Source: Microbacterium schleiferi (GTDB taxonomy: Bacteria > Actinomycetota > Actinomycetes > Actinomycetales > Microbacteriaceae). Taken from it: 64,000 nt of DNA. The stretch is from contig NZ_JAJGNI010000002.1 of the NCBI RefSeq assembly GCF_020781975.1, positions 248,001 to 312,000 of the forward strand. The letters run 5' to 3'. The position numbers and the translations under genes are program-made. This document shows positions 18,551-26,982 of this stretch, one piece after another (position 1 is the first letter of the stretch; each line of letters starts with the position of its first letter). The notes beneath the pieces are model-generated. The model was not told where the DNA came from. It ran no database searches and was given only the letters and a program-made list of their open reading frames with translations.

Positions 18551-18581
18551 CCCCCTTCCCCACCCACCCACCCCCGCTCGA

Positions 18582-18630
18582 CTGTCACAGAACGCACCCA
18601 GAACAGCCCAGCAATAGCAATCTGTGACAG
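18582..18630. promoter_or_regulatory. Paired CTGT-S-ACAG dyads between rhaI and the aldolase gene
   Basis: CTGTCACAGA (18582-18591) and TCTGTGACAG (18621-18630) are exact reverse complements separated by 29 bp. Each is itself a dyad CTGT-N-ACAG. This is either a long-loop RNA hairpin that could stabilise rhaI mRNA or two binding sites 39 bp apart for an unidentified regulator. No T-run follows, so it is not an obvious terminator. Confidence 0.5.
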
Positions 18631-18673
18631 CGGAACAGCGTGAGATCCGCATCGCACTGACGAAGGACACGAC

Positions 18674-20710
18674 ATGACGAACCAGACAGTTGCCGCCCTC
18701 ATTGCGCGCAGCAACCGCCTCGGCGCCGACCCGAAGGTGACCAACTACGCGGGGGGAAACACCTCCGCGAAAGGCACCGATATCGACCCGGTCACGGGCG
18801 AACCCGTCGAGCTCCTGTGGGTGAAAGGTTCGGGCGGAGACCTCGGCACCCTGACCGAAAAGGGCCTCGCGGTACTGCGCCTTGACCGTGTGCGCGCGCT
18901 CGTCGACATCTACCCGGGGCTCGGCCGCGAAGACGAGATGGTCGCCGCGTTCGACTACTGCCTGCACGGCAAGGGCGGCGCCGCTCCCTCTATCGACACC
19001 GCGATGCATGCGCTGGTGGATGCCGCACACGTCGACCACCTACATCCGGATGCCGGCATCGCTATCGCTACCGCGGCCGACGGCGAGCGACTCACCCCCG
19101 AGATCTTCGGCGAGAAGGTCGTGTGGGTGCCGTGGCGGCGTCCGGGCTTCCAGCTGGGGCTCGACATCGCCGAGATCAAGGCACAGAACCCGCAAGCGAT
19201 CGGAACGATCCTCGGTGGCCACGGCATCACCGCCTGGGGTGAGACCTCGGACGAAGCCGAAGCCAACTCCTCCTGGATCATCGCCACGGCCACCGACTAC
19301 ATCGAAAAGCACGGGAAGTCTGACCCGTTCGGAGGAGTTCGCCACGGATTCGAGGCGCTCCCCGAACCCGAGCGTCGCGCGCGGGCCGCCGCCCTGGCCC
19401 CGACCATCCGGGGGCTCGCCTCCACCGACAAGCCGATGATCGGCCACTTCACCGACACTGACGCCGTGCTTGAGTTCCTCGCTTCCGAGAAGGCGCCGGC
19501 ACTCGCGGAGCTCGGCACGAGTTGCCCCGACCACTTCCTGCGCACGAAGGTCAAGCCGATGCTGCTGGATCTTCCGGCCACGGCATCCGTCGAGGAGCAG
19601 CTGGCGCGCCTGCGCGAGCTGCACGCGGCGTATCGCGCCGACTACCAGGCGTATTACGACGCTCACGCTGACGAGAACAGCCCCGCGATCCGCGGCGCCG
19701 ACCCTCTGATCGTCCTCGTGCCGGGCGTGGGGATGTTCAGCTTCGGCGCCAACAAGCAGACCGCACGGGTCGCCGGCGAGTTCTACGTCAATGCCATCAA
19801 CGTCATTCGTGGCGCCGAGGCGCTCTCGACGTATTCTCCGATCTCGGATGCCGAGAAGTTCCGCATCGAGTACTGGGCGCTCGAAGAGGCGAAGCTGCAA
19901 CGGATGCCGAAACCGAAGTCCCACCAGGGGCGGGTAGCCTTCGTCACCGGGGCCGCATCGGGCATCGGCAAAGCGATCGCGACGCGCCTCGCCGCCGAGG
20001 GCGCGTGCGTCGTCGTGGCCGACCTCGATCTCGAGAAGGCGCAGGCTGCTGCGGCGGAGCTCGGCGGCACGGATGTCGCGATCGGCATCGCTGCGAACGT
20101 CGCCGACGAGACGGCGGTGCAGGCGGCGATCGATGCGACGGTCCTCGCGTTCGGCGGCATCGACCTCGTGGTCAACAACGCGGGACTGTCGCTGTCGAAG
20201 CCGCTGCTGGAGACCACCGAAAAGGACTGGGACCTTCAGCACGACGTGATGGCCAAGGGGTCGTTCCTGGTCTCGAAGGCCGCGGCCCGCGCCATGATCG
20301 CGCAGGGCATGGGCGGCGACGTCGTCTACATCTCCTCGAAGAACTCCGTGTTCGCGGGCCCCAACAACATCGCCTACTCGGCGACGAAGGCAGACCAGGC
20401 TCACCAGGTGCGACTGCTCGCCGTCGAACTCGGCGAGTTCGGCATCCGGGTCAATGGCATCAACCCCGACGGCGTCGTGCGCGGCTCCGGCATCTTCGCG
20501 TCGGGCTGGGGCGCCAACCGCGCCGCCACCTACGGCGTCAAGGAAGAGGACCTCGGCCAGTTCTATGCGAACCGCACGATCCTCAAGCGCGAGGTCGTTC
20601 CCGAGAACGTCGCCGACGCGGTCTCTGTGCTCACAGGGCCTGAGCTCAGCCGCACGACAGGCCTTCACATTCCGGTCGACTCCGGCGTCGCGGCGGCGTT
20701 CCTGCGATGA
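18674..20710 (+). CDS. Bifunctional rhamnulose-1-phosphate aldolase / L-lactaldehyde dehydrogenase
   Basis: A 678-aa fusion known in rhamnose catabolism of several phyla. Residues 1-420 are a class II aldolase domain (zinc His motif VDHLHPDAG, GGHGITAW) cleaving rhamnulose-1-phosphate to DHAP and L-lactaldehyde. Residues 422-678 are a short-chain dehydrogenase (VTGAASGIGKA, NNAGLS, YSATKADQ with catalytic Tyr and Lys) that would oxidise lactaldehyde to L-lactate. The ATG follows GAAGGA. It overlaps the kinase gene by ATGA. The domain roles are known for the family, not tested here. Confidence 0.92.
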   Translation: MTNQTVAALIARSNRLGADPKVTNYAGGNTSAKGTDIDPVTGEPVELLWVKGSGGDLGTLTEKGLAVLRLDRVRALVDIYPGLGREDEMVAAFDYCLHGKGGAAPSIDTAMHALVDAAHVDHLHPDAGIAIATAADGERLTPEIFGEKVVWVPWRRPGFQLGLDIAEIKAQNPQAIGTILGGHGITAWGETSDEAEANSSWIIATATDYIEKHGKSDPFGGVRHGFEALPEPERRARAAALAPTIRGLASTDKPMIGHFTDTDAVLEFLASEKAPALAELGTSCPDHFLRTKVKPMLLDLPATASVEEQLARLRELHAAYRADYQAYYDAHADENSPAIRGADPLIVLVPGVGMFSFGANKQTARVAGEFYVNAINVIRGAEALSTYSPISDAEKFRIEYWALEEAKLQRMPKPKSHQGRVAFVTGAASGIGKAIATRLAAEGACVVVADLDLEKAQAAAAELGGTDVAIGIAANVADETAVQAAIDATVLAFGGIDLVVNNAGLSLSKPLLETTEKDWDLQHDVMAKGSFLVSKAAARAMIAQGMGGDVVYISSKNSVFAGPNNIAYSATKADQAHQVRLLAVELGEFGIRVNGINPDGVVRGSGIFASGWGANRAATYGVKEEDLGQFYANRTILKREVVPENVADAVSVLTGPELSRTTGLHIPVDSGVAAAFLR

Positions 20711-22143
20711 CTGCCGCATCGGGAACCGTTGCCGCGATCGACCTGGGGGCCACGAGCGGCCGGGTGATGCTCGGCCACGTCGGCCCCGATGTTCTGGAGG
20801 CCCAGGCCGTCGCCCGTTTCCCGAACACGCCGGTGCGCACTCGCGATGGCCTGCACTGGTCGGTCACGACCCTGTACGGCTCGATCACCGCGGGCCTGCG
20901 CGATGCGGTTCGGCGGGCGCCGGACCTCGCGAGTATCGGCATCGACTCCTGGGCTGTGGATTATGCCCTCCTGCGGGATGGCAGGATGCTCGGCGAGCCG
21001 TACCATTACCGCGACGACCGAACAGGCCGGGGGGTGGATGCCGTCAGCGGCATGTTTCCGCATCCGTCGCTGTACTCGCGCAATGGCCTGCAGTTTCTGC
21101 CGTTCAACACCGTCTATCAGCTGGCGGCCGAGGACCCCGACATCCTCGCCTTCGCCGACACGGCGCTGCTCATTCCCGACCTTGTCGCCTACTGGCTCAC
21201 GGGAGCCGTCCGCGCTGAACTGACGAACGCGTCGACCACGGGGCTGCTGCGCGTCGACGACGACAGGTGGGACGACGAGCTGATCGAAGCGCTGCATCTG
21301 CCGCGACGAATATTCCCTGAGCTCGTTTCCCCCGGCGAGCGCATCGGAGAACTCAGCCCCGGGGCCCTCGCCGAACTCAGCACAACGCGCAGCATCCCGG
21401 TGCACGCTGTCGGCTCGCACGATACGGCGTCGGCGGTCGTCGCCGTCCCCATGCAGGCGGATGCCGCCGCCTACATCTCCTGCGGCACCTGGGGCCTGGT
21501 CGGAGTCGAGGTCGAGCATCCGGTGCTCACTGACCAGGCGCGGGAAGCCGGGTTCACGAACGAGGGAGGTGTTGACGGACGCATCCGCCTGCTCCACAAC
21601 GTCATGGGACTGTGGGTTCTCACCGAAACCATCCGCGGCTGGGAGCGGGCGGGCAAGCCCGCCGATCTCAGCACACTCCTGGCCGCGGCGGCCGCTGCTC
21701 CCGCGGATGGGCCGGTCTTCAACGTCAACGACCCGAGCTTCCTCCCGCCCGGCGACATGCCGGCGCGCATCGACGCGTGGTTCGCCGCGCGCGGCATCCG
21801 TGGACCGTCGACATCCGCCGAATACGTGAGGTGCATCGTGGAGTCCCTTGCACAGGCCTTCGCGGATGCCGCGCTCACCGCCGGCCGCATCGGTGGCGTG
21901 CCCGTGCGCACGATCCATATCGTCGGGGGCGGCGCTCTGAATGAGCTGCTGTGCCAGCGGACGGCGGACCGATCGGGTCTTCCGGTGCTGGCGGGACCGG
22001 TGGAGGCGACAGCGCTCGGCAACATCCTCGTGCAGGCTCGCGCCGTTGGATTGATTGAGGGAACACTCGAAGACCTGCGCTACCGTGTGGTCAGGACACA
22101 CAGCCCTCGGCGTTACGACCCACAGGCGTCACGCATCCGATGA
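20707..22143 (+). CDS. rhaB: Rhamnulokinase
   Basis: Phosphorylates L-rhamnulose at O1. A 478-aa FGGY-family kinase: N-terminal phosphate-binding [29 protein letters not shown], a second domain with [26 protein letters not shown] and the adenosine motif [13 protein letters not shown]. The ATG overlaps the upstream stop (ATGA), so translation is coupled to the aldolase gene. In the pathway it acts between the isomerase and the aldolase. Confidence 0.93.
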   Translation: MTAASGTVAAIDLGATSGRVMLGHVGPDVLEAQAVARFPNTPVRTRDGLHWSVTTLYGSITAGLRDAVRRAPDLASIGIDSWAVDYALLRDGRMLGEPYHYRDDRTGRGVDAVSGMFPHPSLYSRNGLQFLPFNTVYQLAAEDPDILAFADTALLIPDLVAYWLTGAVRAELTNASTTGLLRVDDDRWDDELIEALHLPRRIFPELVSPGERIGELSPGALAELSTTRSIPVHAVGSHDTASAVVAVPMQADAAAYISCGTWGLVGVEVEHPVLTDQAREAGFTNEGGVDGRIRLLHNVMGLWVLTETIRGWERAGKPADLSTLLAAAAAAPADGPVFNVNDPSFLPPGDMPARIDAWFAARGIRGPSTSAEYVRCIVESLAQAFADAALTAGRIGGVPVRTIHIVGGGALNELLCQRTADRSGLPVLAGPVEATALGNILVQARAVGLIEGTLEDLRYRVVRTHSPRRYDPQASRIR

Positions 22144-22160
22144 CACGGAAGGACACCGTC

Positions 22161-23423
22161 ATGGTGAAACGTCAGCTTCCCCAACCCGCCGAGCTGTTCG
22201 AGCTCATGAAGTTCAAAAAGCCCGAGTTCGACGGACGCACCCGACGCCTGCAGTCCGCGCTCACGATCTCCGACCTGCGCACGATCGCCAAGCGCCGCAC
22301 GCCGAAGGCGGCTTTCGACTACACGGATGGCGCGGCCGAGGGCGAGCTGTCACTCACTCGCGCCCGCCGCGCATTCGAGGACATCGAGTTCCATCCCGAC
22401 ATCCTGACCCCCGCGCCCGACATCGACACCTCGGTCGAGATCCTCGGTGGTCCGTCAGCGCTGCCGTTCGGTATCGCGCCGACGGGGTTCACCCGCCTGA
22501 TGCAGACCGAGGGCGAGATCGCCGGCGCTTCGGCAGCCGGCGCCGCGGGGATCCCGTTCACCCTCTCGACGCTCGGTACGACCTCGATCGAGGACGTGAA
22601 GGCCGCAAATCCCGACGGTCGCAATTGGTTCCAGCTGTATGTCATGCGCGACCGTGAGATCTCGTACGGTCTTGCGCGCCGCGCTGCCGCCGCAGGGTTC
22701 GACACCCTCATGTTCACCGTCGACACCCCGGTCGCCGGTGCGCGCCTGCGCGACAAGCGCAACGGCTTCTCGATCCCGCCGCAGCTGACCCTCGGCACGA
22801 TCGTCAACGCCATTCCGCGGCCCTGGTGGTGGTACGACTTCCTCACGACTCCAAAGCTCGAGTTCGCGTCGCTCTCATCCACTGGCGGCACCGTCGGCGA
22901 GCTGCTGGATGCCGCGATGGACCCCACGATCAGTTACGAGGATCTCGCCGTCATCCGCGACCTGTGGCCCGGCAAGATCGTCGTCAAGGGCGTTCAGAAC
23001 GTTGCCGACTCGGTGCGCCTGATCGACCACGGTGTCGACGGCATCATCCTCTCCAACCATGGCGGTCGGCAGCTCGACCGCGCGCCCATCCCCTTCCACC
23101 TGCTGCCGCAGGTCGTGCGGGAGGTCGGAAAGGACGCCACGGTCATGATCGACACCGGCATCATGAACGGCGCCGACATCGTGGCATCCGTCGCCCTCGG
23201 CGCGAAGTTCACGCTCATCGGCCGCGCGTACCTGTACGGCCTCATGGCCGGGGGCCGCCAGGGCGTGGATCGCACGATCGAGATCCTCCGCGCCGAGATC
23301 GAGCGCACGATGCGCCTGCTCGGGGTGTCAAGCCTTGCCGAGCTCGAACCGCGCCACGTCACGCAGCTGACGCGCCTCGTGCCGGTCGGTTCGGGCGCAG
23401 CATCCGTTCCCCTCGAGGCCTGA
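22161..23423 (+). CDS. lldD: FMN-dependent L-lactate dehydrogenase/alpha-hydroxy acid oxidase
   Basis: A 420-aa TIM-barrel flavoenzyme that would oxidise L-lactate from the rhamnose pathway to pyruvate, passing electrons to the respiratory chain or oxygen. Seen: the alpha-hydroxy acid oxidase N-terminus ([24 protein letters not shown]), the [20 protein letters not shown] loop, the catalytic [12 protein letters not shown] with the active His, and [14 protein letters not shown]. The ATG at 22161 follows GGAAGGA seven bases upstream, better than the ATG at 22140 that overlaps rhaB. Last gene of the rha operon. Confidence 0.88.
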   Translation: MVKRQLPQPAELFELMKFKKPEFDGRTRRLQSALTISDLRTIAKRRTPKAAFDYTDGAAEGELSLTRARRAFEDIEFHPDILTPAPDIDTSVEILGGPSALPFGIAPTGFTRLMQTEGEIAGASAAGAAGIPFTLSTLGTTSIEDVKAANPDGRNWFQLYVMRDREISYGLARRAAAAGFDTLMFTVDTPVAGARLRDKRNGFSIPPQLTLGTIVNAIPRPWWWYDFLTTPKLEFASLSSTGGTVGELLDAAMDPTISYEDLAVIRDLWPGKIVVKGVQNVADSVRLIDHGVDGIILSNHGGRQLDRAPIPFHLLPQVVREVGKDATVMIDTGIMNGADIVASVALGAKFTLIGRAYLYGLMAGGRQGVDRTIEILRAEIERTMRLLGVSSLAELEPRHVTQLTRLVPVGSGAASVPLEA

Positions 23424-23607
23424 CCGCCGCCCACCAATTCGTCACTGTGTTACGCGGCGAGTTGCACCTCGGGCGCGTAGCCGAGATGCTCGAACACATC
23501 GCAGCATGACGCGAAGCCTCGCGCCCGAGCACGTCATCGGGCACGCGCTGCGGCTCCCTGACAACTCAGCGGGCCGCCCCGGCTCGCCCGAACTCGAACG
23601 GTCTGTC
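23424..23607 (+). promoter_or_regulatory. Structured leader upstream of mesX-mesD
   Basis: This 184-bp gap holds several strong inverted repeats. 23451-23479: TACGC and CGAG pair with CTCG and GCGTA around the loop TTGCAC. 23523-23542: GCCCGA pairs with TCGGGC around an 8-base loop. 23550-23577: GCGGC and CTGA pair with TCAG and GCCGC around the loop CAAC. A 20-codon frame with a GTG start (23447-23509) overlaps an in-frame upstream ATG of mesX at 23506. No known riboswitch core was recognised. The alternative is that 23506-23607 is coding, since its third positions are GC-rich. Confidence 0.4.
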
Positions 23608-24627
23608 ATGCGTCTGACGTCTCCGCCCGTCCCTGTCTTCACTCTCGAGCGTGTCCGATTCGACGAGGACTACCGTCCTCTCGACAACACGCGCATCACC
23701 ACCAACTTCGCGAACCTCGCACGCGGCGAGAACCGCAAGGAGAACCTCCGCAACGCGATCCGGATGATCGACAACCGGTTCAACGAGCTCGCAGCTAGCG
23801 ACAACGAGACCGCAGACCACTACTCGGTCGATCTCGATATCGTCTCGGTATCGGTCGACCTCGACGAGGGCGGCGACGGCGAGCGCTTCCCGATCATCGA
23901 GGTACTGGAGACGACGATCGTCGACCACCGCACCGGTAGCCGCATCCCGGGCATCGCCGGCAACAACTTCTCGTCGTATGTGCGGGACTACGACTTCAGC
24001 GTCGTGCTCCCCGCACACAACGCCGCCGGATCCGGGTTCAGCGTCCCCGATGACTTCGGAGTGCTGCACGGCAACCTGTTCCGCAGCTTCGTGGCGTCGG
24101 ATGCCTACACGCGGCACTTCGCGAAGGCTCCCGTCATCTGCCTGAGCGTCTCGAGCACCAAGACCTACCAGCGCACCGACACGCGGCATCCGGTTCTGGG
24201 CGTCGAATACCGCCAGGACGAGTACTCGCTGACCGATGACTACTTCGCGAAGATGGGGATGAAGGTCCGCTACTTCATGCCACCCCGCGGCGCCGCCCCC
24301 CTGGCGTTCTACCACGTCGGGGATCTGCTCACCGACTACTCGGACCTCGAACTCGCCGCCACGATCGCAACCATGGAGAGCTTTCAGAAGATCTACCGTC
24401 CCGAGATCTACAACGCCAACTCTTCGGCTCCCGCGCGGTTCCAGCCGAGCCTGAGCCAGCCCGACTATTCGCTCACGCGCATCGAGTACGACCGCGAAGA
24501 GCGCAGCCGCCTTGCGGTCGAACAGGGCCGCTTCGCCCAGGAGCACTTCATCGAGCCGCACCGGGAGTCGCTGGAGCTGTGGTCGGCGCAGTTCTCCGCC
24601 CGCGAGCTGGAGGAGGCACGCGCATGA
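23608..24627 (+). CDS. mesX: MesX (DUF1852), partner of methionine synthase MesD
   Basis: A 339-aa protein of the DUF1852 family. Known for the family: MesX is required with MesD for folate-independent, oxygen-dependent methionine synthesis and is thought to be an oxygenase helping supply the methyl group. Seen: the conserved VRFDEDYRPLDNTRITTNFANLARG at residues 11-35, RFPIIEVLETTIVDH, and YNANSSAPARF near the C-terminus. The start at 23608 matches the family N-terminus; the frame is open to 23506. The stop overlaps the mesD start (ATGA). Confidence 0.85.
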   Translation: MRLTSPPVPVFTLERVRFDEDYRPLDNTRITTNFANLARGENRKENLRNAIRMIDNRFNELAASDNETADHYSVDLDIVSVSVDLDEGGDGERFPIIEVLETTIVDHRTGSRIPGIAGNNFSSYVRDYDFSVVLPAHNAAGSGFSVPDDFGVLHGNLFRSFVASDAYTRHFAKAPVICLSVSSTKTYQRTDTRHPVLGVEYRQDEYSLTDDYFAKMGMKVRYFMPPRGAAPLAFYHVGDLLTDYSDLELAATIATMESFQKIYRPEIYNANSSAPARFQPSLSQPDYSLTRIEYDREERSRLAVEQGRFAQEHFIEPHRESLELWSAQFSARELEEARA

Positions 24628-25649
24628 CGCTCCTTCCCACCTCCACCGCGGGCAGCCTGCCGAAGCCGGCGTGGCTCGCCGAACCCGAGACGCTCTGGTC
24701 GCCCTGGAAGCTGGATGACGACATCCTCGCCGAGGGAAAGCGGGACGCGCTGCTGCTGGCGCTCTCGGACCAACAGCACGCGGGAATCGACATCGTGAGC
24801 GATGGCGAGCAGAGCCGCCAGCACTTCGTGACGACCTTCATCGAACACCTCGAAGGCGTCGATTTCGAACGCCGCGAGACGGTGCGTATCCGTGACCGTT
24901 ATGACGCGTCAGTGCCCACAGTCGTCGGCGCCGTCGCGCGCAAGGCGCCGGTGTTCGTCGAGGATGCAGCCTTCGTGCGCGCCCACACCGACCGACCCGT
25001 CAAGTGGGCGCTTCCCGGGCCGATGACGATGATCGACACGCTTTACGACGCCCACTACGGCAGCCGCGAAGAGCTCGCGTGGGAGTTTGCGGGCATCCTC
25101 AATCAGGAGGCGAAGGAACTGGCAGCGGCGGGGGTCGACATCATCCAGTTCGATGAGCCCGCGTTCAACGTCTTCTTCGACGATGTCAACGACTGGGGGA
25201 TTGCGGCGCTCGAGCGAGCCGCCGAGGGGGTGACCAGCGAGACCGCGGTGCACGTCTGCTACGGCTATGGCATCAAGGCCAACACCGACTGGAAGGCCTC
25301 CCTCGGGTCGGAGTGGCGCCAGTACGAGCGCATCTTCCCCCGCATCCGCGAGTCGAGCATCGACATCGTCTCGCTTGAGTGCCACCATTCCCACGTGCCG
25401 ATGGACCTCATTGAGCTCATCCGCGGCAAGAAGGTCATGGTCGGGGCGATCGACGTGGCGAGCACGCTCGTGGAGACCCCGGATGAGGTGGCCGACACGC
25501 TGCGGCGGGCGCTGCAGTTCGTGGATGCCGAGAACCTCTATCCGTCCACGAACTGCGGCATGGCACCGCTTCCCCGCGCGCTCGCCCGCGGGAAGCTCGC
25601 CGCCCTCACCGCGGGCGCGGCGATCGTGCGATCGGAACTCGGCGGCTGA
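24624..25649 (+). CDS. mesD: Core-type methionine synthase MesD
   Basis: A 341-aa MetE C-terminal-domain-like methyltransferase without the N-terminal folate-binding half, which with MesX methylates homocysteine without a folate donor. Seen: LPTSTAGSLPKPAWL at the N-terminus, IIQFDEPAFN, the zinc-site segments VHVCYGYG and LECHHSH, and STNCGMAPLPR with the final Cys ligand. The ATG at 24624 overlaps mesX by 4 bp. Palindromic repeats follow its stop. Confidence 0.87.
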   Translation: MTLLPTSTAGSLPKPAWLAEPETLWSPWKLDDDILAEGKRDALLLALSDQQHAGIDIVSDGEQSRQHFVTTFIEHLEGVDFERRETVRIRDRYDASVPTVVGAVARKAPVFVEDAAFVRAHTDRPVKWALPGPMTMIDTLYDAHYGSREELAWEFAGILNQEAKELAAAGVDIIQFDEPAFNVFFDDVNDWGIAALERAAEGVTSETAVHVCYGYGIKANTDWKASLGSEWRQYERIFPRIRESSIDIVSLECHHSHVPMDLIELIRGKKVMVGAIDVASTLVETPDEVADTLRRALQFVDAENLYPSTNCGMAPLPRALARGKLAALTAGAAIVRSELGG

Positions 25650-25697
25650 ACTCAGGCAGCCGAGCTCCGGCATCCGTCGAAACCGCACCGCACCGGG

Positions 25698-25763
25698 GTA
25701 GGAGAAATCGCCGCGGTAGGACGATGTGCACCAGAAACGTCCTACCTCGGCGAGAGCACCTGC
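25698..25763. repeat. 66-bp palindromic repeat, copy 1
   Basis: A 25-bp left arm beginning GTAGGAGAAATCGCC, a 16-base loop (GATGTGCACCAGAAAC) and a 25-bp right arm beginning GTCCTACCTCGGCGAG. Each arm repeats the word GTAGGA or its complement. Homology with copy 2 continues about 12 bp past the right arm. It lies between the convergent mesD and LLM genes. Confidence 0.85.
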
Positions 25764-25826
25764 CTCCGTGCGGCGAACTGTCAGTGCGGCCACCGGCTCA
25801 GCATCCGTCTTCGGCACGCACCGACG

Positions 25827-25892
25827 TAGGAGAAATCGCCGAGGTAGGACCATGTGCACCAGAAACGTCCTACCTCGGCGAGAACACCTACC
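25827..25892. repeat. 66-bp palindromic repeat, copy 2
   Basis: Same 25-16-25 architecture and orientation as copy 1, starting 129 bp later. The loop is CATGTGCACCAGAAAC, one base from copy 1, and the arms pair more completely (the inner 14 bp perfect). It sits just before the stop of the convergent LLM gene. Confidence 0.87.
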
Positions 25893-25925
25893 TTCGTGCG
25901 GTGGGCGTGCGGTGGACTCGGCCCG

Positions 25926-26777
25926 CTACACCCGCGCGGCGACCCCGGCGATCAGATCGACGACCTTCTCGGGCTGACGGATGCCGACAGAGAAGACGTA
26001 CGTCGTCGTGAAGCCCGCCTCCCCCAGCGCCCGCACCTGGTCGGCGACGCCGTCCGCCGTGGATTCGGGATTCACGCCGATCATGGCGGTCTTCTCGACG
26101 GTGTCGTAGTCGCGCCCGACATCGTCGCAGTGGGCCCGCAGCACGTCGAGCTTGCCCGTGGGTACTCCAGCGAGGGCGCTGAGGTTGCAGGCATCCGCGT
26201 ACTGAGCCACGAGCTTGAGGGTCTTCTTCTCTCCCCCGCCGCCGATCATGAGCATCGGCTTCGTGACGTTCTGCGGCGAGTTCAGCGTGCGCCCGAGCTG
26301 CCAGATCGCCCCGTCATACGGCTCGTCGGAGTCCGACCACATCTGCTGGCAGATCTGGATCGTCTCCTCGAGTTCGCGGAAACGCTGCGCGACGGGCGAG
26401 AACGGGAATCCGAGGCCGACACACTCCTGCTCGTTCCAGCCTGCGCCGATGCCGAGTCCGACCCGGCCACCCGAGAGCACATTGAGCGTGCTCACCTGCT
26501 TGGCAAGCAGGGCGGGATGCCGATAGATGACGCCCGTGACCAGGACGTGCAGCATCGCTTTCTGCGTGTGCGCGGCAAGGAACCCGAGGGTCGCGTAAGC
26601 CTCAAGCATCTCGTGCTCGACGGGGCCGATGCCGGGCAGCTGCCAGAAGTGGTCCATGACGGTGATCCGCTGGATGCCGGCATCCTCAGCGTGCCTAACG
26701 TGCCGCGCGAGGGTCTGGCCGAGCTCGGCCGGCCCCGAGTCGAAGGTGAAGTCCGCGATGTGCAGCCCGAAGTGCAT
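25926..26777 (-). CDS. LLM-class flavin-dependent oxidoreductase (probably F420-type)
   Basis: A 283-aa luciferase-like TIM barrel. Seen: GLHIADFTFDSGPAELGQ, the VMDHFWQLPGIGP loop, LVTGVIYRHPALLAKQVSTL, SGGRVGLGIGAGWNEQE and KPMLMIGGGGEKKTLKLVAQYAD, all typical of actinobacterial F420-dependent LLM enzymes. The substrate is unknown. The ATG at 26777 follows a GGAG site. Palindromic repeats flank both ends of the gene. Confidence 0.85.
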   Translation of the reverse strand: MHFGLHIADFTFDSGPAELGQTLARHVRHAEDAGIQRITVMDHFWQLPGIGPVEHEMLEAYATLGFLAAHTQKAMLHVLVTGVIYRHPALLAKQVSTLNVLSGGRVGLGIGAGWNEQECVGLGFPFSPVAQRFRELEETIQICQQMWSDSDEPYDGAIWQLGRTLNSPQNVTKPMLMIGGGGEKKTLKLVAQYADACNLSALAGVPTGKLDVLRAHCDDVGRDYDTVEKTAMIGVNPESTADGVADQVRALGEAGFTTTYVFSVGIRQPEKVVDLIAGVAARV

Positions 26778-26870
26778 GTCAGCTCCGTCCCGGGTCGGAT
26801 GCCGTATCCGGCCGCGCTGTCAGGTTACGCCGCCATCGGCATCCGTGGTCTTATGCGATGCCTCACGGAG

Positions 26871-26936
26871 GTAGGAGAGATCACCGAGGCAGGACGATGA
26901 GCGTGCACGTCGCCCTACCTCGGCGAGAATTCCTAC
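26871..26936. repeat. 66-bp palindromic repeat, copy 3
   Basis: Same length and orientation as copies 1 and 2, with arms starting GTAGGAGAGATCACC and GCCCTACCTCGGCGAG. The 16-base loop differs (GATGAGCGTGCACGTC), which shows that arm length and loop length are kept while the loop sequence drifts. It lies between the LLM gene and the ferritin-like gene. Confidence 0.8.
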
Positions 26937-26982
26937 CCACGAGAGGTCGGTCGGGGCAGCGGATGCCGCAGCGGATGCCGCA

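Noticed and set aside
23424..23607. SAM or cobalamin riboswitch before mesX
   Set aside because: The conserved cores of those classes could not be matched by eye; only unclassified hairpins are visible.
25698..26936. CRISPR array
   Set aside because: The repeats are long palindromes at irregular spacing, with genes and non-unique DNA between them and no cas genes.
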